In this document: positions 1 through 10,310 of the stretch, in pieces
Layout of the letters: every line of letters starts with the position of its first letter
Position numbering within the stretch: position 1 is the first letter of the stretch
Origin: Bdellovibrionales bacterium
GTDB taxonomy: Bacteria > Bdellovibrionota > Bdellovibrionia > Bdellovibrionales > UBA1609
DNA length: 64,000 bases
Direction: 5' to 3'
Assembly (NCBI GenBank): GCA_019637855.1
Contig: JAHBUX010000007.1
Coordinates: 103,211-167,210, forward strand
The notes under the pieces: model-generated
The model's input: the letters and a program-made list of their open reading frames with translations, nothing else
Told to the model about the DNA's origin: nothing
Database searches by the model: none
Translations under genes and position numbers: made by a program

Positions 1-367
1 CCGTCATGCTGTATGCGATTGCCGCCATTAGTACGAAGTAAGCGGCACACACAAGAATTGCCAATTTCCGCTCCTCGGCCCGCGTCCAATAGGCAAAAAT
101 TGTCAAAAGCACCAAGAAATGGAAGCCCGCCGCTAGGATGTAAGAAAAGAATTTTGGCGGCGTAATTACAATCAGATCCGTCGAAGGCGAAGGCTTTGGC
201 TTACGGAGCAAACCGTGAACCAATAGCATCACCGTGGCGAAAACTATTCCAATAAAAAGAGATGGCAGCCAATCCGAAATCCACACAAACGTAAGAACAA
301 AAATCAGTATGTACACAGCGAAATGAGCAAGGCCCTCTTTTTGATATCTCAACAAAAATTGCTTCAT
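1..367 (-). CDS. Partial multi-pass membrane protein, runs off the window
   Basis: On the minus strand an ATG at 365-367 opens a frame that stays open for 122 codons to the window edge, so only the N-terminal part is visible. The peptide begins MKQFLLRYQKEG and has about four hydrophobic stretches: two between residues 15 and 53 (one around YILIFVLTFVWI), then SYILAAGFHFLVLLTIFAYW and a segment starting LAILVCAAYFVLMAAIAY. It begins 10 nt after the stop of the exported protein at 378-863, with a GAGG-like ribosome site in between, so it is probably the last visible gene of a small operon. No family was recognised. Integral membrane location is inferred from hydrophobicity alone. Confidence 0.6.
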   Translation of the reverse strand, partial: MKQFLLRYQKEGLAHFAVYILIFVLTFVWISDWLPSLFIGIVFATVMLLVHGLLRKPKPSPSTDLIVITPPKFFSYILAAGFHFLVLLTIFAYWTRAEERKLAILVCAAYFVLMAAIAYSMT

Positions 368-377
368 CTAGCTCGCC

Positions 378-863
378 TCAGCGCTTTTTCTCTAGATATT
401 TCCTTACTTCTGCCAACCAAGGATCATCTGAATCTCTAATTTCTTCATAACCGAGCGGATGAAATGACTTTAAAAAAAGAAGGTATGTCTTACCTACCTC
501 GAAGCCGACGGCAACCTCACAAGCTGAATTGTAGAGGGAGCGCATCTTTCCCTTAAAGTCCGCACCTGATGATGGAGCCTCAAAATTCTCGATTAATGCC
601 CGAGTTGTTCTCTTCCCCTTCAAAACTTCAAGTACATCGAAGGTATAGTTCCACCCCCTACGATCACCTTGAGCTTTTTTCGGGGGCGATATTTCAATAG
701 CTTTTGCCAACAAAATCGAATCCGTTCTCTTGACAAGCTCCGACTTTGACCAAAACCACGGATCGGTTTTCGGCAACCTGCATGCTGACGCGGGTAACAC
801 AAAGAACACCAGCATGGAAATGGTGGCAACAACCTTCATGTCACGGTCAAGGCTGCTTTTCAT
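378..863 (-). CDS. Exported protein with NTR/TIMP-like fold
   Basis: 161-residue product. The chosen ATG (861-863) is preceded by GAAGAGAG at good spacing; another ATG lies at 837-839. The N terminus has a hydrophobic core (VVATISMLVFFVLPASA) followed directly by Cys, so it is exported, either as a cleaved protein or as a lipoprotein with a poor lipobox. The body has the pattern of NTR/TIMP-like domains: a Cys near the mature N terminus, SILLAKAIEI, a YTFDVLEVLKGK strand, later GKTYLLFLK, and a second Cys in NSACEVAVGF that could pair with the first. Such domains usually bind partner proteins, but the partner is unknown here. It overlaps the upstream 82-codon gene by 17 nt. Confidence 0.6.
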   Translation of the reverse strand: MKSSLDRDMKVVATISMLVFFVLPASACRLPKTDPWFWSKSELVKRTDSILLAKAIEISPPKKAQGDRRGWNYTFDVLEVLKGKRTTRALIENFEAPSSGADFKGKMRSLYNSACEVAVGFEVGKTYLLFLKSFHPLGYEEIRDSDDPWLAEVRKYLEKKR

Positions 864-1095
864 GTATATCTCTCTTCGAATGTCGATATCGAGCAAAAAA
901 ATATGACCCCACTAAGACGGCACAGGCTGCTTGTATAGCGATAAAATATATTATTGCCGTTGAATCACAGATACTCCCCATGCCTTTGATATATACACAG
1001 CCATCTCCAAAAAAGTATTCTACAAAGTAAAAACCGCTTAAAAGACCACCAACAAACGCGAGGCCTGAATCAATATTCGTCCTCTGCTTCCTCAT
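847..1095 (-). CDS. Small membrane protein, two transmembrane segments
   Basis: 82 residues starting MRKQRTNIDS. Two hydrophobic segments are visible, around GLAFVGGLLSGFYFVEYFFG and IIYFIAIQAACAVLVGSYFF, with a short loop carrying two Cys and a basic C-terminal tail. Its ATG lies 3 nt after the stop codon of an RHS-derived fragment (1099-1248), and the AGG of that fragment's last codon can act as its ribosome site, so translation of the two is likely coupled. In RHS loci the gene directly after an RHS 3' end often encodes an immunity or accessory protein; that role here is only a suggestion. Confidence 0.5.
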   Translation of the reverse strand: MRKQRTNIDSGLAFVGGLLSGFYFVEYFFGDGCVYIKGMGSICDSTAIIYFIAIQAACAVLVGSYFFARYRHSKRDIHEKQP

Positions 1096-1098
1096 GAC

Positions 1099-1248
1099 TT
1101 ACCTACACATACTTCCCATTTGGTTGCCAATAAAACTTCCAAATGCATCTGCCCCAGAGGTTGCTGGAGGGCTATCATTTCGCAACACCCGTCCAAGGTT
1201 ATCGTAATCCATACGTTGCGCAACGGTTCCGATTGACCGACTGATCAA
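1099..1248 (-). pseudogene. Displaced alternative 3' end of an RHS gene
   Basis: Read on the minus strand, this in-frame stretch encodes VAQRMDYDNLGRVL, identical over 14 residues to the intact RHS protein upstream, then a different tail (RNDSPPATSGADAFG...GSMCR) and a TAA stop at 1099-1101. A TAG at 1249-1251 closes the frame on the 5' side and no start codon or RHS core precedes it, so it cannot be a full gene. It looks either like an orphan RHS tip left by recombination or like a decayed copy. The 82-codon gene follows after 3 nt. Confidence 0.7.
1184..1236 (-). repeat. 53-bp direct repeat, distal copy
   Basis: 51 of 53 bases match 2221-2273 in the same orientation. It sits in the orphan RHS tip and covers the codons for RMDYDNLGRVL. 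The two copies are 1037 bp apart and keep the same reading frame. Confidence 0.85.
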
Positions 1249-1302
1249 CTATAATCTGGCCATCCCGAAAAATAGCGACTGACGATTTTGTAAGCAGATC
1301 TG

Positions 1303-1740
1303 TTATTCGGAAATATTGTAAATATCCCTCATGAACTCAGTTGATTCACAAACGATCTTTCCATTTACAGGGATAATGTGACCGACCAATTCTTTCGGAC
1401 ATTTCCCTTCGTTGTATTGCCTCGCTGATTTCTCCCACCGCGCAGTAATCGTCTGAATTCCAACTTTCTTGGAAGTGGATTTTCTGGCGTGGATCTGCTC
1501 GGCCTTCCATTTGTTGAATAGATCCGTCAAACCTCCGCCAGGGTCATCAACCTCTAACCGACAAACAAAATGAGTTGCCGAGGCGATAGACGCACGAGCA
1601 GCAGAACCATATTTTCTCGCACAATGGTTTTGCTCCTGCCCAATCGCCAAAACCTTCGCTTCATCTAGAGCAGCCGGGGCTTGCCCAATTGCACACCCAG
1701 TTGTCCAAAGAAACAGAAAACAGCCTAAAGATCGTATCAA
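1303..1740 (-). CDS. Putative lipoprotein coupled to the RHS gene
   Basis: 145 residues from a TTG at 1738-1740 that overlaps the RHS stop codon in a TTGA arrangement, with GGGAG 8 nt upstream; a second TTG at 1744-1746 has worse spacing. The N terminus (MIRSLGCFLFLWTTGCAIG) is a signal sequence, and TTGC is a weak lipobox at Cys16. The rest is hydrophilic with four further Cys (HCARK, VCRLE, KCPKE, VCEST), which suggests two disulfides in the periplasm or at the outer membrane. No family was recognised. Tight coupling to the RHS 3' end makes it the obvious candidate partner or immunity protein for the RHS tail, but this is inferred from position only. Confidence 0.6.
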   Translation of the reverse strand: MIRSLGCFLFLWTTGCAIGQAPAALDEAKVLAIGQEQNHCARKYGSAARASIASATHFVCRLEVDDPGGGLTDLFNKWKAEQIHARKSTSKKVGIQTITARWEKSARQYNEGKCPKELVGHIIPVNGKIVCESTEFMRDIYNISE

Positions 1741-4700
1741 TTGCAATGCTCCCGAGGTTGCCCCGAAGGAATCTTAGGGTAGTCACTAGGATGAATAATA
1801 GGAATCTGAGGGTCAATAGCCTCTATTGGGAACATGTATCTGGGAATTTTATCAAAGGGGCCCGGGCTGCGAGTAGTGGGTATCGGGCCTGGACTTCTTG
1901 GATCTGGAGAGCAAACTGAAGGGGCCAGAATACAAACATCCGCCACGCTTGTGTCGATTGCAGCATCATCCCTGCTCCTACTGGGATCAGTCATCTCTGG
2001 TGGAACGGCGAGACCGCTAGGATCCAAAAAGTTTATGGGATCGTTAAAGGTGTACCCATATAAGTTGGTATCCCGACCCTGAAAACGAATGGGGTCTTTG
2101 TTAGTCCACCGCCCCATCTCAGCATCGTAGTCACGTGCTCCGAACCTAACCAACTTCGTCTCGTAATCATAAAGCCCACCAGCAAAACCAAATGGTTGGA
2201 AACCCGGGCTTGTATCTACCAACACCCGTCCAAGGTTATCGTAATCCATACGTTGCGCGACGGTTCCGTTTGAGTCGCGGACGACCATGCGAACACTGCC
2301 GAGATGGTCAGTGATAATCCGGTACTTCACGCCACTCTTCAGTACATAGTCGGGAACATGCGACTTAGTTCCGTAGATAAAGCGCGCTTTCAACGTGTTT
2401 GTCGAACTCAACTCACCGACAATTCTTAGACCATCAGCGTAAATATACTTAGACGTCACCGTTCCATTCTTTTTGCGAATGCTTCTGCGATTGAACGCAT
2501 CTGCCTCGTAAGTGATCGTACCCACCGATGGCACAACAACGCTCTTCAGATTACCCAATACATCGTAAACATAGGTCGTTGTCTGGGAAGTGAGAGTATT
2601 TACCTTCGTCGATAGCTCTCCATTCGCCGTGTAGGTGAAGTCCAGCAAGTTGTAGTCCGTAAGGCGGTCTTGAGCATCCACGACGGCGGTAAATGCTGTA
2701 CCGGCCGTAGTGCCGCTTGTGCGGTTGCTGTTGTTGTCATAGGTGTAGGAGCTATAAGCCGCAGAACCCTTCGTCACCGTCGTGAGACGACCCGAGTTGT
2801 CGTAGTTATAGTCGAAGCTGCTGGTGGTGCCATACATCACTTCGCTCAGCGTATCCACACGACCAAGAGCATCGCGTGTAATCGTGTATGAAAACAGCGG
2901 AGCCGTGCCATAAGTGGCTGCGTATCCGGTGAGTTCGCCGTAGCTATTGTAAGACCAAGTGTCGACGATATTGCCTAAGTCGGTGGCTTCGACGCGACCG
3001 CTGGCTGTTCCACGGGTGATCGCGAGAGCACCGGCCGTGGTAAGGAGTTCGTCGTTGTCGTAGGAGTAATTGACGGAGACAGCTGAGCCAGAAGCTGGAG
3101 CTACTTCGTCCGATTGAAGGTGTCGCAATGAATCGTATGTGGCCGAATAGTATCCAACCGACCCACTTGAATCCGAGATCGTATCACTAGTTAAAAAGCC
3201 ATCTGAAAAACCTAGATAGTTGGTCACGGATGCAGGTGTAGCCCCCATACTCGTCCGCTCTGCCGAGGTATCAAAACCAAAAGTATAGTCACCGTCTGGG
3301 GTAGTTATCTTTTCGAGAACGCCAGTGGACGAACCATATTCATAGACGATTGTTTGGGCATCCGGCCTGGTAATCTGAGTTAACTGCTTGTCGTTGTTGT
3401 ACGTATAACCAGTATTCACAACCCCAACTCCCCCAAGCGTAGGGGGCTGATAGGTTCCCAAAAGCTCATGACCATTTAGCGACAAACCATGTATTGACCG
3501 CCCCGGCGGGGTAACACCGACAACATTGCCATTGTCGTCATATGTAAACTGCACGGCACGAAGGTCGGGATATGTCACATAAGTGACTCGGCGAGATGAA
3601 TCATAGGTGAGCGCAGTAGTTTCGCTAAGAGCATTTGTTACAGAGGTCAATAGTCCACTCGAAGTACCGTACGTAAGCGTGGTATTGCGCGTGCTTTGAT
3701 CGACGGAAGTTAGTTTATCGTTAGTGTAGGTATAAGTGACCGCGTTGTCCGCCCCCCACTTGTCTGACACCAAGCGCTCGTAAGAATCAATTTCCGTTTC
3801 TCTAACTCGCCCTTCAGGGGATGTAGTCGTAAAGGTCTTCGTGGTTGCATCGAAAACACTGACGGTGTCCTGACTATTTACCGTTTTGGTAGTAGTCAGC
3901 GTGCTGAATGAGAACGGCGCGGTAGACGGACTGGGAAAATCGGGGTTACTCGGAGACATGGTCTGTGAGACATTTATGTTTCTCGAACCGACTACACGAT
4001 ATGACACCAGCTGCGCAGCATCTCCCCAACGGATATCACTAGAGAGGCCCGTGGACTGAGATACTCCCTTTGCGGTTTGATACTCGGTGCCGTAACTCTC
4101 TGAGGTCGTTCTAAGGGCACCGCTCGGAAGATAATCGTATCGTTGGTAGTTTCCAAGTAGGCCAGATCGAGTATTTGAAATGTAACTTGTTCTCGTACGA
4201 CCGAGTGAAGTTAAATGACTTTGTTCATATTCAGATCGTGAGCTGCCAGTCTTGGTAAGATCAAATTCATACCCACCCGAGTGGCTATCATTTACTAGAA
4301 GACCATCACCATCGTAGGTCAAAGTACTTACCTGACCCTCAGGTTTTGTAAATGTGGCTAGCAGCTCCGTTCCCGAGGCATAAGTCATTACATAAGACGC
4401 ACTTCCTGGAGAAGTCACAGTAGCTAACAAACCATTTCCATCAAGAGTAACAGAGGTTACGCCACCATCGGGCGCGGTAATTGACTGCAATTCGCCTGTC
4501 ACGCCGCGGGAAAACGTCGTCGTTCGTCCAAAGGGTTCGACAATTGATATTAACAAACCATTCCCATCATAGTTAAAGGTCTGCACCACCGTCCCCAAAA
4601 GACTCGTCCTTGTATAAAGGTGTTTGCCGGCGGAGTTGAACTCGTACACCTTAGATTGATCGGGCTCAATGACAAGAAAGTTACCGCCGCCCGCAGGAAG

Positions 4701-5465
4701 AGCGGAAGCAACGAGAACCGAGCCATCTCCCCTATATACTTGTCCCCGCACCTGATCGTAAAAATGGAACGCGCTCGGGAGCCAACCGCCAAAACCCAAA
4801 AGAGTGGCTTTTAGGGTGCCAACTGGAAAAGTAAACGTGAGTGGAGTTCCCGTGCCGTTAATAAGAGCAGTAACTGTTGCTTTTACTGAGCCTAAAACTG
4901 GAACGCCGCCAACTAGCCCGTTCCATTGATAACGGTAAGCGTAGTCCACGGCATTTGCCGCACTTCCGGAATCGACCACATTGCCCAAGATAGACGTCGA
5001 AATGTCGAAATATGAAACAGCCGGATCAACGGGATTTCCCGCCAGAGGCATGTAGATCTTGTAGTCATTGATGAGATCTTTAGTCCAACGAGAAGAGTAG
5101 TTCAAAGTCCAATCTGCCCCTACAATTGGGATTGCCTCACCAAGCGTTTGACTATCAACATCCACTATTGAGCCGGACGAACAAGCCGGACTTCTGGGCG
5201 ACTGTATGCTTCCTTCCTGCGAACCAACAGATACAGGGATTGTCAAACCACAGTCAAAACATCCGCCAGCATAACCTTCACAGCCGACCACATAAGTATA
5301 CAAAGAAGATCCTTGGAAAAATCCTCTTCCACTCGTGGTTCGCCCACCAGCACACATAGAAGGGCAAGACTGCACACAAAGAGCATAGTCATTGTAGTCA
5401 TGGGCATAGGCCGGACCAACTACAAATGAGAAAAAGAACACCGCAAAATGAATCAGTCCAAGCAT
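1737..5465 (-). CDS. RHS/YD-repeat secreted protein
   Basis: 1242 residues. The ATG at 5463-5465 is chosen because GGGGAG lies 6 nt upstream; an in-frame ATG at 5484-5486 has no such site. Order: signal peptide (MLGLIHFAVFFFSFVVGPAYA), a Cys-rich segment, a DUF6531-like RHS entry region (DWTLNYSSRW), many YD repeats (for example YDGDGLLV, YDDNGNVVGV, YDNNSNRTSG), and the terminal RHS core (YETKLVRFGARDYDAEMGRW, NLYGYTFNDPINFLDPSGL). The tail after DPSGL is 90 residues, Pro-rich, and matches no toxin family I recognise. RHS proteins form a beta-cage that encloses their C-terminal part. The export signal suggests Sec-dependent secretion to the surface. A coupled lipoprotein gene follows. Confidence 0.9.
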   Translation of the reverse strand: MLGLIHFAVFFFSFVVGPAYAHDYNDYALCVQSCPSMCAGGRTTSGRGFFQGSSLYTYVVGCEGYAGGCFDCGLTIPVSVGSQEGSIQSPRSPACSSGSIVDVDSQTLGEAIPIVGADWTLNYSSRWTKDLINDYKIYMPLAGNPVDPAVSYFDISTSILGNVVDSGSAANAVDYAYRYQWNGLVGGVPVLGSVKATVTALINGTGTPLTFTFPVGTLKATLLGFGGWLPSAFHFYDQVRGQVYRGDGSVLVASALPAGGGNFLVIEPDQSKVYEFNSAGKHLYTRTSLLGTVVQTFNYDGNGLLISIVEPFGRTTTFSRGVTGELQSITAPDGGVTSVTLDGNGLLATVTSPGSASYVMTYASGTELLATFTKPEGQVSTLTYDGDGLLVNDSHSGGYEFDLTKTGSSRSEYEQSHLTSLGRTRTSYISNTRSGLLGNYQRYDYLPSGALRTTSESYGTEYQTAKGVSQSTGLSSDIRWGDAAQLVSYRVVGSRNINVSQTMSPSNPDFPSPSTAPFSFSTLTTTKTVNSQDTVSVFDATTKTFTTTSPEGRVRETEIDSYERLVSDKWGADNAVTYTYTNDKLTSVDQSTRNTTLTYGTSSGLLTSVTNALSETTALTYDSSRRVTYVTYPDLRAVQFTYDDNGNVVGVTPPGRSIHGLSLNGHELLGTYQPPTLGGVGVVNTGYTYNNDKQLTQITRPDAQTIVYEYGSSTGVLEKITTPDGDYTFGFDTSAERTSMGATPASVTNYLGFSDGFLTSDTISDSSGSVGYYSATYDSLRHLQSDEVAPASGSAVSVNYSYDNDELLTTAGALAITRGTASGRVEATDLGNIVDTWSYNSYGELTGYAATYGTAPLFSYTITRDALGRVDTLSEVMYGTTSSFDYNYDNSGRLTTVTKGSAAYSSYTYDNNSNRTSGTTAGTAFTAVVDAQDRLTDYNLLDFTYTANGELSTKVNTLTSQTTTYVYDVLGNLKSVVVPSVGTITYEADAFNRRSIRKKNGTVTSKYIYADGLRIVGELSSTNTLKARFIYGTKSHVPDYVLKSGVKYRIITDHLGSVRMVVRDSNGTVAQRMDYDNLGRVLVDTSPGFQPFGFAGGLYDYETKLVRFGARDYDAEMGRWTNKDPIRFQGRDTNLYGYTFNDPINFLDPSGLAVPPEMTDPSRSRDDAAIDTSVADVCILAPSVCSPDPRSPGPIPTTRSPGPFDKIPRYMFPIEAIDPQIPIIHPSDYPKIPSGQPREHCN
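2221..2273 (-). repeat. 53-bp direct repeat, copy inside the intact RHS gene
   Basis: This is the copy inside the intact RHS coding region, matching 1184-1236 at 51 of 53 positions. Recombination between the copies would delete the present RHS 3' end and its coupled lipoprotein gene and fuse the RHS body in frame to the alternative tail. Confidence 0.85.
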
Positions 5466-5643
5466 ACCACTCCCCAAGGTGAGCATTTATCATCAACTTT
5501 TGTTTATATTCGGAGATTGAATAGATTATTCAAATCAAGAAAGGTCGTGCTGAAATCAAAGTCCTCTATATTATAGATAACTGTTCATCCATGCATGAAC
5601 TCTTGAAATCGCGACAATTGTTCAGTCTGGACTCATAGCATAA

Positions 5644-5728
5644 TTAGCTACCTGGAGGCGTGATGCCAACAACGTTACCGTTATTGTCATAGTTGAATTG
5701 ACAGCACGCAGATCAGGACAAGTCCAGA
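5644..5728 (-). pseudogene. Decayed RHS fragment upstream of the RHS gene
   Basis: On the minus strand, CPDLRAV followed, after a one-base frame change, by QFNYDNNGNVVGITPPGS and a stop codon aligns with YPDLRAVQFTYDDNGNVVGVTPPGRS of the intact RHS protein. It has no start codon, a frameshift and an early stop. It lies in the 322-base gap between the RHS start and the next gene; nothing else coding is seen in that gap, which is AT-rich and probably holds the RHS promoter. Confidence 0.75.
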
Positions 5729-5787
5729 TTTATATTACAATTGTTTATAAACAGACCTTCATTCCATTTCCGAGCTTGGAACGAACT

Positions 5788-6549
5788 CTACTTTGTCTTT
5801 TCTTTTTTTAGTTCACTTTCGAGAACGGAGATCCGCTTATCTAGTTCAATAAGACCAGGATGCCCCGGAGGGTAGGACTTCCTAAAGGAAATAAGCGAAG
5901 AAAGCCCCAACTCCAATTGCCCCGTTTTCGTGTAGAGCCGAGCGGCTAGTGATCTCAACCAATCAGGTCCTCCGTGATTTGCCGCATGCTCAAGAAGCTG
6001 AGCTGCACGCGTTAGATTCTGTTTATCAAAGAGAAAATGATATGCAGCTCGATAATTAATGACCCAGTCATCGGGATATACCGTCAAACCTCGCTCGAAG
6101 ATCGCAGACGCTCCTTCAAAGTCTTCAACTAGAACTGAAAGAGCCATTGTACCAGCGAGATATGGCATCTTGAACCGCTCGTCGACCTTCGTCACCGTAT
6201 CGAGCATTTTAAAACCCCACGAATTATCGCAGTGTTTGTTACGCGGATTATAGTAACGATCGTCTACCGATCCATCCATAAATCCTTGAGGGGACGGGTT
6301 CATTTTAACAACGTCCAAGTAGGCATAACATGTGTCTGCGTCCTGTATCCAACGAAGCCAGAAGGTGTCGGCAACAGATTGACGAAACCCAAAAGTCATG
6401 TATTCAATTTTGTCGGGTGGAGGAACTAAAAAAACCCTATCCTGATTGAGGCCTGAGCGATTCAATAGTTGAACCGCGACAAAGCTGACTGTTGAACAAA
6501 GAATGTAAGGTAGAAGGCTTTTAGATATCACGACCCTATTTTGTGACAA
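5788..6549 (-). CDS. Membrane-anchored TPR-like protein
   Basis: 253 residues from a TTG at 6547-6549; a GTG six codons on is also possible and neither has a clear ribosome site. A single hydrophobic segment near the N terminus (LPYILCSTVSFVAVQLL) should anchor it in the inner membrane with the rest in the periplasm. Residues 130-240 look like three helical TPR-like units (FEGASAIFERGLTVYPDDWVI, LTRAAQLLEHAANHGG, GQLELGLSSLISFRKSYPPG). The C terminus is a short charged helix. It lies just after the pilin terminator, on the same strand. A role in pilus or envelope assembly is possible but is not shown by the sequence. Confidence 0.65.
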   Translation of the reverse strand: MSQNRVVISKSLLPYILCSTVSFVAVQLLNRSGLNQDRVFLVPPPDKIEYMTFGFRQSVADTFWLRWIQDADTCYAYLDVVKMNPSPQGFMDGSVDDRYYNPRNKHCDNSWGFKMLDTVTKVDERFKMPYLAGTMALSVLVEDFEGASAIFERGLTVYPDDWVINYRAAYHFLFDKQNLTRAAQLLEHAANHGGPDWLRSLAARLYTKTGQLELGLSSLISFRKSYPPGHPGLIELDKRISVLESELKKEKTK

Positions 6550-6564
6550 TAAATCAGATCTGAA

Positions 6565-6598
6565 AATAGAAAAGGCAGCTTGCGCTGCCTTTTCTATT
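6565..6598 (-). terminator. Rho-independent terminator after the pilin gene
   Basis: A perfect 15-bp inverted repeat (arms 6565-6579 and 6584-6598, loop of 4). On the minus strand the stem is followed by a T-rich run. It sits directly after the pilin stop codon. Confidence 0.9.
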
Positions 6599-6618
6599 CA
6601 TACAATTGTAATAAACGA

Positions 6619-7200
6619 CTAGTTGTTGACGTCGTCGTTGGCCGGAATCGGCTGAGTCAATTCTTTACGCTGGTTGATTTGCCAGATATCGATAGTTGCA
6701 TCGCCATCGATGTCACCTTGAGCGCGAGCAGTAAACGCAGCATTGGGAGCCGCAACGATAGTGGATGCAGCTATTGCAGTCGGGTTAATCGGGGCAATGA
6801 TTAAACGACAGTTAGCAGCTTGAGTACCAGCTGCACCGAATGCGCCCTGACCACATACTGCAGCCTGCATAGTGCTGATGTCCGCAGGAGTTACCGCACC
6901 CAGAGGGTGATTCACCGGCAAGGCGACGTTGGCACTAAAACCATGGTTGTAACGCAAAGTGCCTGTAGGCTGATAACCGATAGCGCCAAATCCAGCGTTA
7001 TATGCTTGCCACTCAGCAAAGAAAGCTCTTTCAGCAGAGTAAACTGCCGACAAGTTTGACTTCGCTTCCGACTGCTTCGATTTGGCAGTGAAACGTTGAT
7101 AGTTCGGAACCGCGATAGCAGCCAAGATACCGATGATCGCCACAACGACCATCAACTCCACGAGCGAGAAGCCCTTATTGTTTCGTAATGAAACACGCAT
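6619..7200 (-). CDS. pilA: Type IV pilin (PilA-like major or minor pilin)
   Basis: 193 residues. The ATG at 7198-7200 is chosen because GGGGG lies 7-8 nt upstream; an in-frame ATG five codons earlier is less likely. The N terminus is a class III signal: a short basic leader ending NNKG, cleavage before Phe, Glu5 of the mature protein (FSLVELMVVVAIIGILAAIA) and the long N-terminal helix that packs the pilus core. The C-terminal globular part is Ala/Asn-rich, with two Cys (AAVCGQG, AANCRL) that may form the D-loop disulfide, and ends DVNN. Type IV pili drive attachment and twitching, and in Bdellovibrio they are needed for prey entry. It is a single gene with its own terminator; the prepilin peptidase is not in this window. 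Confidence 0.9.
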   Translation of the reverse strand: MRVSLRNNKGFSLVELMVVVAIIGILAAIAVPNYQRFTAKSKQSEAKSNLSAVYSAERAFFAEWQAYNAGFGAIGYQPTGTLRYNHGFSANVALPVNHPLGAVTPADISTMQAAVCGQGAFGAAGTQAANCRLIIAPINPTAIAASTIVAAPNAAFTARAQGDIDGDATIDIWQINQRKELTQPIPANDDVNN

Positions 7201-7398
7201 GTTAGAAACCCCCATACGTTCTGTTAATTGTTATCGTACAAAATCAGTCTGCAACTACTCTTCGGAAAAGCATAGTCCGGCCTTAAGACTTTGGACCGCT
7301 TTTCCTCGACCTAAATCCAGCTACTTATAAGAAAAAGTGATTCGATTTTTTCCACAATTGCATGAATTCCGCCCCTACCCACCCCTTTGCCCCTAGGA

Positions 7399-7404
7399 TA
7401 TAAG
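7399..7404 (+). promoter_or_regulatory. Possible -10 box of a leaderless clpS transcript
   Basis: TATAAG lies 6 nt before the clpS ATG, where no Shine-Dalgarno sequence is present. This is the same geometry as at 15964-15969 and 50788-50793, but here no convincing -35 box was found. Confidence 0.35.
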
Positions 7405-7410
7405 ACAACC

Positions 7411-7737
7411 ATGTCTGATGACCGCCCATTTCGAGACGGTGACGGCGACGAGCTCGTCATCACCAAAGTTAAGCCCAAAACGGAGAGACCTCCGCTTTAC
7501 CGAGTCATTTTGCTCAATGACGACTTCACACCCATGGAATTCGTAATACTCATTCTAAAAAAATTCTTTGCGAAGTCCGACGGCGAAGCTGCGCAAGTCA
7601 TGATGCAGGTCCACAATGACGGTGCCGGACTGGCAGGTGTATACACTTTCGAGGTTGCGGAGACCAAGGTCTACTCCGTGAATGAGTTTTCACGGAGACA
7701 CAAGCACCCACTTAAGTGTATTATGGAGAAAGAATAA
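7411..7737 (+). CDS. clpS: ClpS adaptor protein
   Basis: 108 residues. The ATG at 7411 is preferred over an in-frame TTG at 7387 because it gives the usual ClpS length. A flexible charged N terminus is followed by the ClpS core: YRVILLNDDFTPMEFV, where the NDD-TPMEFV segment forms the N-degron pocket, then a helix ending in DGEAAQVMMQVHNDGAGLAGVY, and the closing EVAETKVYSVN strand. ClpS delivers N-end-rule substrates to ClpA and blocks SsrA substrates. It lies 43 nt before clpA in the usual order, so the two probably form an operon. Confidence 0.95.
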   Translation: MSDDRPFRDGDGDELVITKVKPKTERPPLYRVILLNDDFTPMEFVILILKKFFAKSDGEAAQVMMQVHNDGAGLAGVYTFEVAETKVYSVNEFSRRHKHPLKCIMEKE

Positions 7738-7780
7738 GAGCTCGCACCGATGCGGCTCTTAAGCCGACCTGGGGGTCCTT

Positions 7781-10105
<2,325 letters not shown>

Positions 10106-10134
10106 TCACTTGCCTATAATCCCAGCATTTTAAT

Positions 10135-10171
10135 GATGCAGTGTTTAGCCACTCTGGCGAAACACTGCATC
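10135..10171 (+). terminator. Hairpin after clpA
   Basis: A perfect 12-bp stem (arms 10135-10146 and 10160-10171) with a 13-nt loop, 30 nt after the clpA stop. No T-run follows, so it may instead protect the mRNA end or act with Rho. The rest of the gap to 10311 shows nothing coding. Confidence 0.55.
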
Positions 10172-10310
10172 ACAGACGCTTCAGCTGCGCCTAGAGCGAC
10201 AACTCTCTGCGTCCTTTTTTTCAGGATCGCTTTAAATTCTGATCACGCGTGGACAAGCCAGCCCTCCCCGGTTACGACATTTGAACGGGTAAATCTGACG
10301 GGGGGAAATC

